DNA of 64,000 bases from assembly GCA_965229005.1 (NCBI GenBank), contig CBDDIP010000001.1, positions 62,001 through 126,000 on the forward strand, written 5' to 3'. Shown here piece by piece: positions 42,328 to 50,948 of the stretch. Source of the stretch: CBDDIP01 sp965229005. Its GTDB lineage: Bacteria > Actinomycetota > Acidimicrobiia > Acidimicrobiales > Ilumatobacteraceae. Each line of letters begins with the position of its first letter. Position 1 is the first letter of the stretch. The position numbers were made by a program, and so were the translations under genes. The notes under the pieces are model-generated. The model saw nothing but the letters and a program-made list of their open reading frames with translations. It was not told where the DNA came from and did no database searches.

Positions 42328-43286
42328 TCGTCCCCCGGTGTCGCCCGCATCGCCACCTGTGAACGTACGACCCCCAACGGCCGCTGCTTGGTGTTCTCAA
42401 AGGCGCGCCAGGCGATCTCGCCGACGATCCACAGCGCGAGGAGAAGCAGGCTCGTGCACAGGACCAGCGTCAGCATCAGCGCGGTGTAGCCCGGGACACT
42501 GACCTCGCCAGTGAGCCGACGGACCAGCACGACCGCTGCAACCGCCACGCACGCCAGCATCCCGATCGCTCCGGTCCACCCGAGCAGGGTCAACGGAAAC
42601 CGGGAGAACGAGAACGCGCTGTCAGTCATGTAGCTGACACGACGCTTCAAGGTCCACGCCGACCGCCCCCCGCCCACGCGTGCAGCGCGCTCGTACGGCA
42701 CCTCGACGGCCGGGAATCCCAACCACACGAGTGATCCCACCAACGACGAGTTGGACTCCTCCAGGGAGAGCAACGCTGTGACGACGTGGCGCCGACAGAG
42801 GAAGATGTCCATGCCACCGGCCGGCATGTCCGGTTGGACGAATCTGCGGTACAGCCGCCAGAACACGGCGGAGGTCGCCTGGTGGGAGCGAGCATCCGCA
42901 GATCGCTGTTCCCGGCGTCCGTATGCAACATCCGCGCCGGTCCGGTCGAGCGCGTCCAGCATCTCAGGGATCAACGACGGCGGTTCCTGCAGATCGGCAG
43001 CCATCACGCCGACGAAGTCGCCCATCGCCTCGGCCATACCGGTCCGAATGGCAGCGAACGAACCGAAGTTGCGGCTGTGGCGCAGCAGCCGGGTGTCGAA
43101 CGTCGACGGCAACCGTCCGAGCAGCTGCTCGACGCAGTCGTCGGGACTGCCATCGTCGACGAAGATGATCTCCAGCCTCCGTGGCGCGATGGCGTCGCCG
43201 AGCTCCTGCAGGCGCAGCACGAGCTCACCGATCGAGCCAGCGCTCTTGTAGAGCGGAACGACGACGGTGACGGTGGTTGTCGTCAT
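42279..43286 (-). CDS. GtrB/DPM1-like membrane glycosyltransferase (GT2)
   Basis: 335 residues. The GT2 domain (about 1-225) shows VTVVVPLYKSAG, IIFVDDGSPDD, RHSRNFGSFAAIRTGM and GVMAADLQEPP (the DLQ/DPP motif of GtrB-like polyprenyl-phosphate transferases). Two C-terminal helices (about 235-260 and 270-300) anchor it. Such enzymes move a sugar from a nucleotide donor to undecaprenyl phosphate, giving the donor for outside-facing GT-C enzymes. The polytopic protein of this same unit (44373-45860) is a good candidate for that second step. It is coupled to the aminotransferase upstream by ATGA. Confidence 0.87.
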   Translation of the reverse strand: MTTTTVTVVVPLYKSAGSIGELVLRLQELGDAIAPRRLEIIFVDDGSPDDCVEQLLGRLPSTFDTRLLRHSRNFGSFAAIRTGMAEAMGDFVGVMAADLQEPPSLIPEMLDALDRTGADVAYGRREQRSADARSHQATSAVFWRLYRRFVQPDMPAGGMDIFLCRRHVVTALLSLEESNSSLVGSLVWLGFPAVEVPYERAARVGGGRSAWTLKRRVSYMTDSAFSFSRFPLTLLGWTGAIGMLACVAVAAVVLVRRLTGEVSVPGYTALMLTLVLCTSLLLLALWIVGEIAWRAFENTKQRPLGVVRSQVAMRATPGDDQGADRGPSSSNTTSE

Positions 43287-44359
43287 CGGGGCGGCACAAC
43301 ACTTTCGACTGCGGCGACGATGATCTCCACCTCGGCGTCACTCAGCTCTGGGAAGCAGGGCAACGTGAGGACGGTTTCGGCGAGGCGCTGGGTGACCGGC
43401 AGCCGCACCGCCGGGTCGGACCACGCCGGCTGGAGGTGGTCGGGGATCGGGTAGTGCACGTCAGTGCTCACCCCCTGCTCTGCGAGGCGGCGTCTGGCGT
43501 CGTCACGGTCTCGAGTGGTGATGACGCACAGGTGCGCGACGAAACCAGGTGTGCCGGCGCCGAGGACCCGGCCTCCGCTGGCACGATCGATCTCGGCGGC
43601 GATCTCCGTCCTGCGCGCGTTGCGCCGGTCGAGGTCGGCCAGCCGCTCGGACAGCACCGCCGCTTGCAGCTCGTCGAGCCGAGAGTTCGTTCCTCCGGCA
43701 CGGCCAACCTCGTACTTGCCCGACCAGCCGTACGTGCGCAGCGACCGGACCGCTTCGGCGAGGTCGGTGCGAGACGTCGCGACCGCGCCGCCGTCGCCGA
43801 TCGCGCCGAGGTTCTTGGTCGGATAGAAGCTGAACGTCGAGACGTCTCCATGAGACCCCGCCCGCCCTCCGACCGCGCCCGCGCCGTGCGCTTGCGCGCA
43901 GTCCTCGATGACCGGGACGCCCGGGAGCACTCTGCGAATGGCGGCGACATCAGCCAATTGGCCGTAGAGATGGGTGACGACGACTGCGCTCACGAGCGGG
44001 AGGTCACGGTCGGCGATGTCGTCCGGGTCGAGCAGGCCTCGCTCGTCCACGTCGGCGTACACAGGCGTCGCGCCAACCAGGCGGGCTGCCGTGGCGGCGT
44101 AGCCGCCGGCATTGGCCGCCATCAACACCCCATGTCCTGGCCCGAGTCCCAGCGCTCGCATCGCAAGCACCAGCGCGTCGGTCCCGTTCGCCACGCCGAT
44201 CACCGAGGACGCACCGACATGATCGGCGAACGCATCCTCGAACGTCGTGACGGAGGGGCCAAGGATCAGCCATCCGCTGTCGACGACGCCGGCCATCGCC
44301 GCGAGCAGGCGCTCCCGCTCGGCGCTCAACTGTCGACGCAGGTCGTTGACCGGGATCAC
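43283..44359 (-). CDS. DegT/DnrJ/EryC1-family sugar aminotransferase (FdtB/QdtB-like)
   Basis: 358-residue PLP enzyme. It starts IPVNDLRRQL and has GVANGTDALVLAMRALG, IEDCAQAHGA (PLP-binding Asp), STFSFYPTKNLGAIGDGGAV with the Schiff-base Lys in PTKN, and SRLDELQAAVL. These match 3-keto sugar aminotransferases that convert dTDP-3-keto-6-deoxyhexose to the 3-amino sugar, the step after the FdtA/QdtA-like isomerase on the other strand. GTG start with GGAGGTGG 7 bases upstream. It lies between a polytopic protein and a GtrB-like transferase in one minus-strand unit. Confidence 0.9.
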   Translation of the reverse strand: MIPVNDLRRQLSAERERLLAAMAGVVDSGWLILGPSVTTFEDAFADHVGASSVIGVANGTDALVLAMRALGLGPGHGVLMAANAGGYAATAARLVGATPVYADVDERGLLDPDDIADRDLPLVSAVVVTHLYGQLADVAAIRRVLPGVPVIEDCAQAHGAGAVGGRAGSHGDVSTFSFYPTKNLGAIGDGGAVATSRTDLAEAVRSLRTYGWSGKYEVGRAGGTNSRLDELQAAVLSERLADLDRRNARRTEIAAEIDRASGGRVLGAGTPGFVAHLCVITTRDRDDARRRLAEQGVSTDVHYPIPDHLQPAWSDPAVRLPVTQRLAETVLTLPCFPELSDAEVEIIVAAVESVVPPR

Positions 44360-44372
44360 AACGCCACCTCCA

Positions 44373-45860
44373 TCACCGATCGATCGACCTCAACACGCTG
44401 GCAAGGTCGATCACGACGACGCCAGGTCCGATCGACCGCGTCGCGTCCGCCGGCGCGACGACCGACACGACGCCGGAGTAGCCGAGGTCGTGGATGACCG
44501 GGTCGACCATCGGCAGCACCGCCCACGATGCCGCACTGGCCGGATACCCGAACTCGTCGAACGACACCCCTGGAGCGATGGAGTCCTGCCACGACGCAGT
44601 GACGAGGACGATCTCCTGCGGGTTCTGGGCGATCGCAGCTCGCATGCTCGCCTGAACCGCGCGGAGCTCCACAGCGTTCGGTTCAGCCACGTAGTCGACG
44701 ACGTTCGTCGCCGCTCGATGGGCGAACACGAGCGCGATGAGGAGCGCCACGCACGTGCCGACCGATCGTGCCCGGGGCAGGCGGGCGAAGATCAGCTCAG
44801 CCAGTCGAACCGCACCGATCGCTGCCACGGCCGCGGCGAGCACCAGCACGACCCACAGGCTCCGAGAGCTCGCCCAGGACTCACGCACGGCCAGGTTCGG
44901 CAGGTAGCAGGCAACGATTCCGAGGACGACCAGAAGGCTGCGAGCGGCGTTGAACCACCAAGGCTCCGACCGTCGCCATGGTGCCACGACGATCAGTGCA
45001 GCGACGAGAAATCCCGAGAGGGCAGCGCCGTTGCTCATCGAGAACGGGTGCAGGATGCGCGGCCCGACCACGTCGACCAGCCAATCCCACTTGGCCCCGA
45101 GGTCATCGGCAAGCTCACCCCGTTCTCCTGCCCGCGCGACGAGGGCGCTGCACACCTTCCACACGACCGCGTACGCGAGGACGGCCACCGCCAGACCTCC
45201 GAGCGCGTTGCGAAGGTGACGCACGAAGGCCGAAGGCCCACTGGTGTCGACGACGACCAGCAACACGTACACGCCGAGCGCCGCCATTCCCGACGGCTGG
45301 TAGATGGACAGACCGACGACGACGCCGGCGCAGCCGATGACGGTGGATCGCGACCGAAGCTCTGGAGCGTGCCAGAGATGCCAAGCGCCCCAGCCTGCAG
45401 CGATCGCGGCGAGCGGCGCAACGAACAACGTCGCACCCCATGCCGAGACCATCTGGACCCCGATGGTGACGTGTGCCACGAAGCTGACAAAGGCCGCTTG
45501 CGTCGTTCCGAGGGCACGTCGCAGCAGCATCGCGACCAGCGCAGCCTCGATGGCCAAGGCCAGGATCGCGATGCCCCGAACGAGTCCGAAGTCGACGATG
45601 GGATCGGTGAGTCCGTAGCTGGCGACGAGGAGGGCGCCGCCGAGCGGTCGGCCGTCGGAGACGCTGAAGTCGAACAGGCCACGCAGGCCACGAACACCGT
45701 TGTTGTAGTCGTCGTAGAGCCCGTACCGGAGAAAGACCGTCGACACGTAGGTCAGCACGACCGCCGCGGCGACGCCGGCAGGAACCAGCAGGTCGGGGGC
45801 TCGCACTCCGTCCGCCGGAGCGACGACGATCGAGTCATCGATCTTCACCTCGCCGCTCAT
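44373..45860 (-). CDS. Polytopic membrane protein, possible GT-C glycosyltransferase
   Basis: 495 residues, about 10-11 predicted helices and a soluble C-terminal part of about 110 residues. The first external loop holds RYGLYDDYNNGVRG with an acidic DD pair and FDFSVSDGRPLGGALL, which resembles the D...DGR loop of the GtrII/GtrC-type glucosyltransferases; this is a tentative match. With the GtrB-like gene in the same unit it could complete a flippable lipid-sugar system that decorates the polymer outside the membrane. ATG 45860 is chosen because TACGGT lies 7 bases upstream; the frame also opens at 45890, inside the preceding gene. Confidence 0.72.
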   Translation of the reverse strand: MSGEVKIDDSIVVAPADGVRAPDLLVPAGVAAAVVLTYVSTVFLRYGLYDDYNNGVRGLRGLFDFSVSDGRPLGGALLVASYGLTDPIVDFGLVRGIAILALAIEAALVAMLLRRALGTTQAAFVSFVAHVTIGVQMVSAWGATLFVAPLAAIAAGWGAWHLWHAPELRSRSTVIGCAGVVVGLSIYQPSGMAALGVYVLLVVVDTSGPSAFVRHLRNALGGLAVAVLAYAVVWKVCSALVARAGERGELADDLGAKWDWLVDVVGPRILHPFSMSNGAALSGFLVAALIVVAPWRRSEPWWFNAARSLLVVLGIVACYLPNLAVRESWASSRSLWVVLVLAAAVAAIGAVRLAELIFARLPRARSVGTCVALLIALVFAHRAATNVVDYVAEPNAVELRAVQASMRAAIAQNPQEIVLVTASWQDSIAPGVSFDEFGYPASAASWAVLPMVDPVIHDLGYSGVVSVVAPADATRSIGPGVVVIDLASVLRSIDR

Positions 45861-45873
45861 CAGCGACACCGTA
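45861..45873 (-). promoter_or_regulatory. -10-like hexamer, leaderless
   Basis: TACGGT (45868-45873, minus strand) lies 7 bases before the ATG at 45860. There is no Shine-Dalgarno sequence. It allows the membrane-protein, aminotransferase and GtrB unit to be transcribed apart from the upstream ugd pair. Confidence 0.5.
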
Positions 45874-45886
45874 GTCGTCGCGGCCG

Positions 45887-46843
45887 TCAAACGCCTTCGA
45901 CGTCGCGGAAGAAGGCGATCATCCGGGCCAGGCCGTCACGCAACGAGATCGTCGGCTCCCACCCGTAGGTGGACTTCGCCAAGGTGATGTCGGGCTGTCG
46001 CTGGAGCGGGTCGCCCTCGCGTTCGGGCGGCAGCGGGATCGAGGTGATCTCGCTGCTCGCGCCGGTCAGCTCGACGACCAGCTCGGCCAGTTCGCGCATC
46101 GTGAACTCGCCGGGGTTGCCGACGTTCACCGGCCCGGTCAGGTCGCCGTCGAGCACCGCAAGCAAGCCGCGCACCTCGTCATCGACGTGGACGAAGCTGC
46201 GCGTCTGGCTGCCGTCGCCGTGGAGGGTCAACGGCAGGCCGGCAAGCGCCTGGACGACGAACGTGTTGACGACGCGGCCATCGCGTGGACGCATGCGCTC
46301 GCCGTAGGTGTTGAAGATGCGCACGATGCGCACCTCGATGCCGTGCCAGCGGTGGTACGCCATCGTGATCGCTTCGCTGAACCGCTTGGCCTCGTCGTAG
46401 CAACTGCGCGGCCCGATGCAGCTGACGTTGCCGAGGTAGGTCTCCGGCTGGGGGTGCACGAGCGGGTCGCCGTACACCTCGCTGGTGGAGGTGAGGAAGA
46501 AGCGAGCACCGTGGGCCACGCTGAGGTCGAGCAGGTTGCGCGTGCCCGTCGAACCCACGGCGAGGATCTCCAACGGCATCGTGGCGAAGTCGTCCGGCGA
46601 TGCCGGGCTGGCCAGGTCGAGCACGCGGTCGAAGCGGTCGTTGAGGATGGCGTCGGGCAGCGGCGTGGTCACGTCGTGCTCGATCAGCGTGAACCGCTCG
46701 TGGCCGTCGAGGTGGGCGACGTTGGCGCGGCGGCCGGTGGCGAAGTTGTCGAGCGCCACCACCTCGTCACCGCGGGCGAGCAGCGCGTCGACGAGGTGCG
46801 AGCCGATGAACCCCGCCCCTCCGGCCACCAGGTGCCTGGCCAT
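45887..46843 (-). CDS. NAD-dependent epimerase/dehydratase, UDP-glucuronate decarboxylase-like
   Basis: 318 residues, extended SDR fold. GGAGFIGSHLVDALLARG binds NAD, LDNFATGRR follows, and the catalytic Thr/Tyr/Lys are in TSTSEVYGDP and SCYDEAKRFSEA. RIFNTYGERMRPRDGRVV, the RPRDGR-type arginine motif and QTRSFVHVDD are typical of UDP-xylose synthases, which oxidise and decarboxylate UDP-glucuronate. The UDP-glucose dehydrogenase gene directly upstream, overlapping by one base, supplies that substrate. So UDP-xylose (or its 4-keto form) is the likely product. Confidence 0.87.
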   Translation of the reverse strand: MARHLVAGGAGFIGSHLVDALLARGDEVVALDNFATGRRANVAHLDGHERFTLIEHDVTTPLPDAILNDRFDRVLDLASPASPDDFATMPLEILAVGSTGTRNLLDLSVAHGARFFLTSTSEVYGDPLVHPQPETYLGNVSCIGPRSCYDEAKRFSEAITMAYHRWHGIEVRIVRIFNTYGERMRPRDGRVVNTFVVQALAGLPLTLHGDGSQTRSFVHVDDEVRGLLAVLDGDLTGPVNVGNPGEFTMRELAELVVELTGASSEITSIPLPPEREGDPLQRQPDITLAKSTYGWEPTISLRDGLARMIAFFRDVEGV

Positions 46844-48123
46844 CAGCGACCGATGCCCTGGTGGGTGAACCCAGCGCGCTGCCAGTCGATGCGCTCCAGC
46901 AGGTTGCGACCGTCGACGACAGCTCGACCGGTCATCACCGCGGCGACGGTCTCCGGCTCGATCCACTTGAAGTCGTCCCACTCGGTGAGGACGGCGAGCA
47001 CGTCGGCGCCGGCGGTGGCGTCGACGGCGTCGGCGCAGATGATCACGTCGTCCGGGATGCCCTTCTTCAGCCCTTCGACCGTCGGGTCGAAGGCGCGCAC
47101 CTGGGCGCCACCGGAGATGAGCCGCTTGATGATCTCCAGCGACGGCGAATCGCGCAGGTCGTCGGTGCGGGCCTTGAACGTCAGGCCCCACACGCCGACC
47201 GTCGCGCCGCGCAGCACACCACCGGCAGCCCGTCGGATCTTGTCGACCACGCGATCGAACTGCTCGTCGTTGACTGCGATCACGCCGGCGAGCAGGTCGA
47301 AGTTGTAGTTCGACTCGTTGGCGATCTTCAGCAGTGCCCGGGAATCCTTTGGAAAACAGGAACCACCCCAGCCCGGTCCGGGGCGGAGGAACTCGCGGCC
47401 GATGCGCTTGTCGTAGCCGATGCCGACGACGACGTCGTTGACGTCGGCGCCGACGCCTTCGCACACGGCAGCGATGGCGTTGATGAAGCTGAGCTTCGTC
47501 GCCAGGAACGCGTTCGCCGCGTACTTGATCGTCTCGGCGCTCGCCGGGTCGGTGACGATCACCTGCGGCTTGATGCTGTCGTAGAGCGCTCCGACGGCGA
47601 TCGCCGCAGCGCGATCGTCGCAGCCGACGACGACGCGGTCCGGGTTGAGGAAGTCGTCCACCGCCGAGCCTTCACGGAGGAACTCGGGGTTGCTGACGAC
47701 CTTCACGTCGGCTCGGCGCAGCACGCGCTCGACGACCTTCGTGCTGCCGACCGGCACCGTCGACTTGTTGACCACGATCGACTCGTAGGGCAGGACCGGC
47801 GCGATCTCCTTCGCCGCGGTCTGCACGTAGCTGAGATCGGCCGAGCCATCCTCGCCCTGCGGCGTCGGCACGCAGAGAAAGATGACCTCCGCATCGGCGA
47901 CCGCGTTGGCGGCACCGACGACGAAGCGCAGGTTGCCGCGGCGCAGGCCTTCGGCCACCAGTTCGTCGAGACGGTGCTCGACGATCGGGATCTCGCCGCG
48001 GGACAACCGCTCGATCTTCGCCTCGTCGATGTCCGCGCACACGACGTCGTGGCCGAGGTGTGCGAAGCACGCCCCCGTCGTCAAGCCCACGTAACCCGTC
48101 CCGATGATCGCCAGCCTCGTCAT
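46843..48123 (-). CDS. ugd: UDP-glucose 6-dehydrogenase
   Basis: 426 residues. It oxidises UDP-glucose to UDP-glucuronate with 2 NAD. LAIIGTGYVGLTTGACFAHLG is the NAD site, FLCVPTPQ and NKSTVPVGST are family signatures, and the catalytic Cys is in GGSCFPKDSRAL near residue 256. The C-terminal UDP-binding domain has VWGLTFKARTDDLRDSPSLE. ATG 48123 is taken because TAGCGT lies 8 bases upstream and the product begins as the family does; the frame is open 36 bases further. It is divergent from galE and heads a pair with the decarboxylase-like epimerase. Confidence 0.95.
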   Translation of the reverse strand: MTRLAIIGTGYVGLTTGACFAHLGHDVVCADIDEAKIERLSRGEIPIVEHRLDELVAEGLRRGNLRFVVGAANAVADAEVIFLCVPTPQGEDGSADLSYVQTAAKEIAPVLPYESIVVNKSTVPVGSTKVVERVLRRADVKVVSNPEFLREGSAVDDFLNPDRVVVGCDDRAAAIAVGALYDSIKPQVIVTDPASAETIKYAANAFLATKLSFINAIAAVCEGVGADVNDVVVGIGYDKRIGREFLRPGPGWGGSCFPKDSRALLKIANESNYNFDLLAGVIAVNDEQFDRVVDKIRRAAGGVLRGATVGVWGLTFKARTDDLRDSPSLEIIKRLISGGAQVRAFDPTVEGLKKGIPDDVIICADAVDATAGADVLAVLTEWDDFKWIEPETVAAVMTGRAVVDGRNLLERIDWQRAGFTHQGIGR

Positions 48124-48137
48124 GGGCCGAAACGCTA
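48124..48137 (-). promoter_or_regulatory. -10-like hexamer before ugd, leaderless
   Basis: TAGCGT (48132-48137, minus strand) lies 8 bases before the ugd ATG at 48123; no Shine-Dalgarno sequence is present. Confidence 0.5.
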
Positions 48138-48215
48138 CCGTCGTGGCGCACCCCACCACGCTGCGTGATCAACCCTTGACAGTCGAGACGAACGGATGGA
48201 GCAGCAGCTCACCGA

Positions 48216-48229
48216 TAGCCTCGGCGCGC
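48216..48229 (+). promoter_or_regulatory. -10-like hexamer before galE, leaderless
   Basis: TAGCCT (48216-48221) lies 8 bases before the galE ATG at 48230. The 106-base divergent gap between ugd and galE holds nothing else I can support apart from an isolated TTGACA at 48176-48181, which is too far away to be its -35. Confidence 0.5.
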
Positions 48230-49213
48230 ATGAGCACGCTCGTCACCGGTGGAGCCGGGTACATCGGATCGCACACCGTTCGCCAGTTGCGAACGCTGGG
48301 ACGTGACGTGGTCGTGCTGGACACGATGGAGTACGGCAACGCCCAGGCCATCCCCGACGTGCCGCTGGTCGTGGGCGACATCGCCGATGCGGAGCTCGTG
48401 GCGAGCACGATCGCCGAGCACGGGGTGGATCAAGTCGTGCACTTCGCCGCGTACAAGAACGTCGGCGAGAGCATGTTGCGCCCGGACCGCTACTGGCTCA
48501 ACAACATCACCGGCACGGTCAAGCTGGTCGAGGCGATGCTCGCCAGCGGCGTGCGCGACATCGTCTTCTCGTCGTCGTGCTCGGTCAACGGCACGCCGGA
48601 CGCGATGCCGGTCGACGAGGACGCGCCGATCCGCCCGGAGAGCGTCTACGCCGAGTCGAAGGCCACCGTCGAGCGCATCCTCACGTGGTACGGCGTCACC
48701 AAGGGACTGCGCTCGGTCAGCCTGCGGTACTTCAACGCGTCGGGCGCAGCGCTCGACGGCACCCACGGCGAGGTGTGGGAGCGCAGCCTCAACCTGATCC
48801 CGCTGGTGATGAAGGCCACGCTCGGCCTGCGTCCGCCGGTGCAGGTGTTCGGCAACGACTACCCCACCCACGACGGCACCTGCATCCGCGACTACGTCCA
48901 CGTCGACGACCTCGCCGACGCGCACGTGCGTGCGCTCGACCACCTCGCCGCCGACAAGCCGTCGACCATCCTCAACGTCGGCACCGGCGTCGGCAGCAGC
49001 GTGCTCGACGTCATCACCGCCACGCAGGCCGTCGCCGGCATGCCCGTGCCGTACGAGATCGTCCCGCGCCGCGCCGGCGACCCCGTCGCCACCTACGCCG
49101 ACCCGACGCGCATCGGCCAGGTGCTCGGCTGGCGCGCCGAACGCTCGCTGCACGACATCGTCGCCAGCGCCTGGCTCTGGCACAGCACCCACCCGCAGGG
49201 ATACGCGGGCTGA
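48230..49213 (+). CDS. galE: UDP-glucose 4-epimerase
   Basis: 327 residues. It interconverts UDP-glucose and UDP-galactose. TLVTGGAGYIGSHTVRQL is the NAD-binding loop, VVHFAAYKNVGES is strongly GalE-like, and the catalytic set is SSSCSVNGTP plus VYAESKATVE (Tyr about 140, Lys about 144). RYFNASGA and DYPTHDGTCIRDYVHVDDL are the classic GalE signatures. The SVNG in place of the usual TVYG is a small oddity near the active site but keeps the Ser/Thr. The next gene on the other strand ends 1 base after its stop. Confidence 0.94.
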   Translation: MSTLVTGGAGYIGSHTVRQLRTLGRDVVVLDTMEYGNAQAIPDVPLVVGDIADAELVASTIAEHGVDQVVHFAAYKNVGESMLRPDRYWLNNITGTVKLVEAMLASGVRDIVFSSSCSVNGTPDAMPVDEDAPIRPESVYAESKATVERILTWYGVTKGLRSVSLRYFNASGAALDGTHGEVWERSLNLIPLVMKATLGLRPPVQVFGNDYPTHDGTCIRDYVHVDDLADAHVRALDHLAADKPSTILNVGTGVGSSVLDVITATQAVAGMPVPYEIVPRRAGDPVATYADPTRIGQVLGWRAERSLHDIVASAWLWHSTHPQGYAG

Positions 49214-49214
49214 A

Positions 49215-49979
49215 CTACAACAGCGCGCGCTGACGGTCGAGCCAGCCGAGCAGGACGGCGATCGCCCGTGGGTCGTGGCGGAGGCGATGGCCGGCGCCGG
49301 CGATCAGACGCAGTTCGGCCGAGCCGTGGCCGGCAGCGAGCTGACGGGCGTCGACCGTGGGCACGCTCTCGTCGTCGTCGCCGTGCATCACCAGCAAGGG
49401 TCGCGGGGCGAACCTTCGGGCGGCGTCGACAGGGCGGAATCGACGAAGCTCGCGGGCCCACTCGTCGAACGCCTTCGGGAAGCCCGGCGTTCGGATCGCT
49501 CCGATGTCGCGGGCGTGCTCGAGGAACCGCCGTGGCTGCGCGGCCCAGTCGTCGAAGTCGGCACGCGGGCTGAGCAGCGCGGCACCCCGCACGCGCGGGT
49601 CGTCGGCAGCGACACAGGTCGCGATGGAGCCGCCCGTGCTCGTGCCGACGAGCCACAGTCCAGCCGGTTGCGCCTCGGTGATCAGGTGATCGATGGCTGC
49701 GCGCAGGTCGTCCACCCAGCCCTGCAGTGAGAAGTCGCCCTCGCTGGTGCCGCAACCGCGGAAGGTGAAGGTCATCGCTGCCCATCCGAGCTCGTGGGTG
49801 ACCCGGTCGATGAGCTCGGGGAACGTCCCCGCGCTCTGGCGAGCGTCGAGCGGGCCGATCGGGAAGCCGTGGCAGAGGATCAACCCCGGCACCGGCTCGG
49901 ACCGGCCGACCGGCGTGGCGAGGTAGCGCGCCAGTTCGAGCTTGCCGGACTTGAAGGTGCCGTTCATGCCGTCAGCCAT
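49215..49979 (-). CDS. Alpha/beta-hydrolase
   Basis: 254 residues. LILCHGFPIG gives the oxyanion region, VGTSTGGSIA is the nucleophile elbow with Ser (GTSTGG), LLVMHGDDDESVP carries the acidic residue and GAGHRLRHDP the His. TFRGCGTSEGDFSLQGW is typical of the dienelactone-hydrolase or CocE-like small esterase group. Substrate is unknown. A second ATG at 49967 (MNGTFKSG) is also possible. It lies 17 bases downstream of the 74-residue gene and is probably on the same transcript; no link to polysaccharide synthesis is evident. Confidence 0.85.
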   Translation of the reverse strand: MADGMNGTFKSGKLELARYLATPVGRSEPVPGLILCHGFPIGPLDARQSAGTFPELIDRVTHELGWAAMTFTFRGCGTSEGDFSLQGWVDDLRAAIDHLITEAQPAGLWLVGTSTGGSIATCVAADDPRVRGAALLSPRADFDDWAAQPRRFLEHARDIGAIRTPGFPKAFDEWARELRRFRPVDAARRFAPRPLLVMHGDDDESVPTVDARQLAAGHGSAELRLIAGAGHRLRHDPRAIAVLLGWLDRQRALL

Positions 49980-49996
49980 GCAGCGCGCTCACACGG

Positions 49997-50221
49997 TCAG
50001 GCACGGGGCTTGCGATGCCGGCGACGCGCGCCCGGCTCGGCCAGCGTGTAGCCGCGGTTGCGAGCCTCGGCCAGCGTGTCCGGACCGAAGCTGAGACCCG
50101 TCTCGGCGGCCATCAGCTCGTCGATGGTGGCCTCGTCGGTCCACGTGTCGAGGTCGTACACGAGCTGGGTGCGCTTGTCCCCGAGGAACCTGCTGTGCTC
50201 GAACCGTGTGGGGCGCTCCAT
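49997..50221 (-). CDS. Small conserved-looking protein, unknown function
   Basis: 74 residues, mixed charge, with no signal peptide or membrane helix. The front is rich in acidic and aromatic residues (VYDLDTWTDEATIDELMAAE) and the end is basic (EPGARRRHRKPRA). The ATG at 50221 follows TATCGT by 7 bases, the spacing used by most genes here, and the coding-type third positions support a real gene. The longer frame upstream is antisense to the next genes. It heads a unit with the alpha/beta-hydrolase. Confidence 0.65.
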   Translation of the reverse strand: MERPTRFEHSRFLGDKRTQLVYDLDTWTDEATIDELMAAETGLSFGPDTLAEARNRGYTLAEPGARRRHRKPRA

Positions 50222-50234
50222 GCGTCCGACGATA
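50222..50234 (-). promoter_or_regulatory. -10-like hexamer, leaderless
   Basis: TATCGT (50229-50234, minus strand) lies 7 bases before the ATG at 50221, without a Shine-Dalgarno sequence. Confidence 0.45.
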
Positions 50235-50266
50235 CTCCCGGCCCGGCCGTGGCGCGAAGATGCGCC

Positions 50267-50938
50267 GTGGACGAGATGCAGCTCGAGTTCTTCTTCGATC
50301 CGATGTGCCCGTGGGCGTACCAGACCTCGGTGTGGATCCGCGACGTGCGCACGCGCCGCCCGCTCGACATCACCTGGCGCTTCTTCTCGCTCGAAGAGGT
50401 CAACCGGCCCGAGGGCAAGCGGCACCCGTGGGAGCGACCGCTGGCCTACGGCTGGACGCCGATGCGCGTGGCCGCGTGGCTGCGGCGCATCGACATGAGC
50501 CTGTGCGACCGGTGGTACGAAGCGTGCGGCGCGGCGCTGCACGAGCACGGCCGACGCTTCTACGACCGTGAGGTCGCCCTGGAGCTCCTCGCCGACATCG
50601 GTGCTCCTGCAAACGCATGGGACGACGCGATCGCCGACGAGACGACGCACGACGACGTCAAGCTCGATCACGACGAGGCGATCGCCTTCGCCGGCTTCGG
50701 CGTGCCGATCCTCGTCTTCCCCACTGGCAAGCCGCTGTTCGGACCGGTGGTCGTTCCCGCTCCCACCGGCGAACAGGCCGACGCGCTCTGGGACCTCTGC
50801 GTGGCGTACACCCGCGTCGAGGGTCTGTGGGAGATCAAGACACCGAAGACCGTCGACGACCAGATGGGCATCGCCCGCGCGTTTCGTCCCTACCTCGAGG
50901 GTCGCCAGTGGCAGACCATCCAGACTCCTGCGCCCTGA
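50267..50938 (+). CDS. DsbA-family thioredoxin-fold protein (FrnE/mycothiol-dependent type)
   Basis: About 223 residues from GTG 50267 (GAAGAT 5 bases upstream); ATG 50276 is an alternative. The start EFFFDPMCPWAYQTSVWI is the DsbA-like N-terminus with a single Cys in place of the CxxC (PMCPWAY), as in nitrophenyl- or chromene-carboxylate isomerase relatives and the mycothiol-linked DSBA proteins of actinobacteria. GFGVPILVFPTGKPLFGPVV is the cis-Pro (GVP) region. It is cytoplasmic, with no signal peptide. It sits 10 bases before a mycothiol-type DinB-fold gene, so both may act in thiol-dependent isomerisation or detoxification. Confidence 0.82.
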   Translation: MDEMQLEFFFDPMCPWAYQTSVWIRDVRTRRPLDITWRFFSLEEVNRPEGKRHPWERPLAYGWTPMRVAAWLRRIDMSLCDRWYEACGAALHEHGRRFYDREVALELLADIGAPANAWDDAIADETTHDDVKLDHDEAIAFAGFGVPILVFPTGKPLFGPVVVPAPTGEQADALWDLCVAYTRVEGLWEIKTPKTVDDQMGIARAFRPYLEGRQWQTIQTPAP

Positions 50939-50948
50939 AGGGACCGTC

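Noticed and set aside
46861..48168. Plus-strand frame opposite ugd
   Set aside because: ugd has all catalytic and binding motifs; the opposite frame is a compositional shadow.
48176..48181. TTGACA as a -35 box for galE
   Set aside because: It is 34 bases before the TAGCCT hexamer, far more than a usual spacer, and no hexamer lies at the right distance from it.
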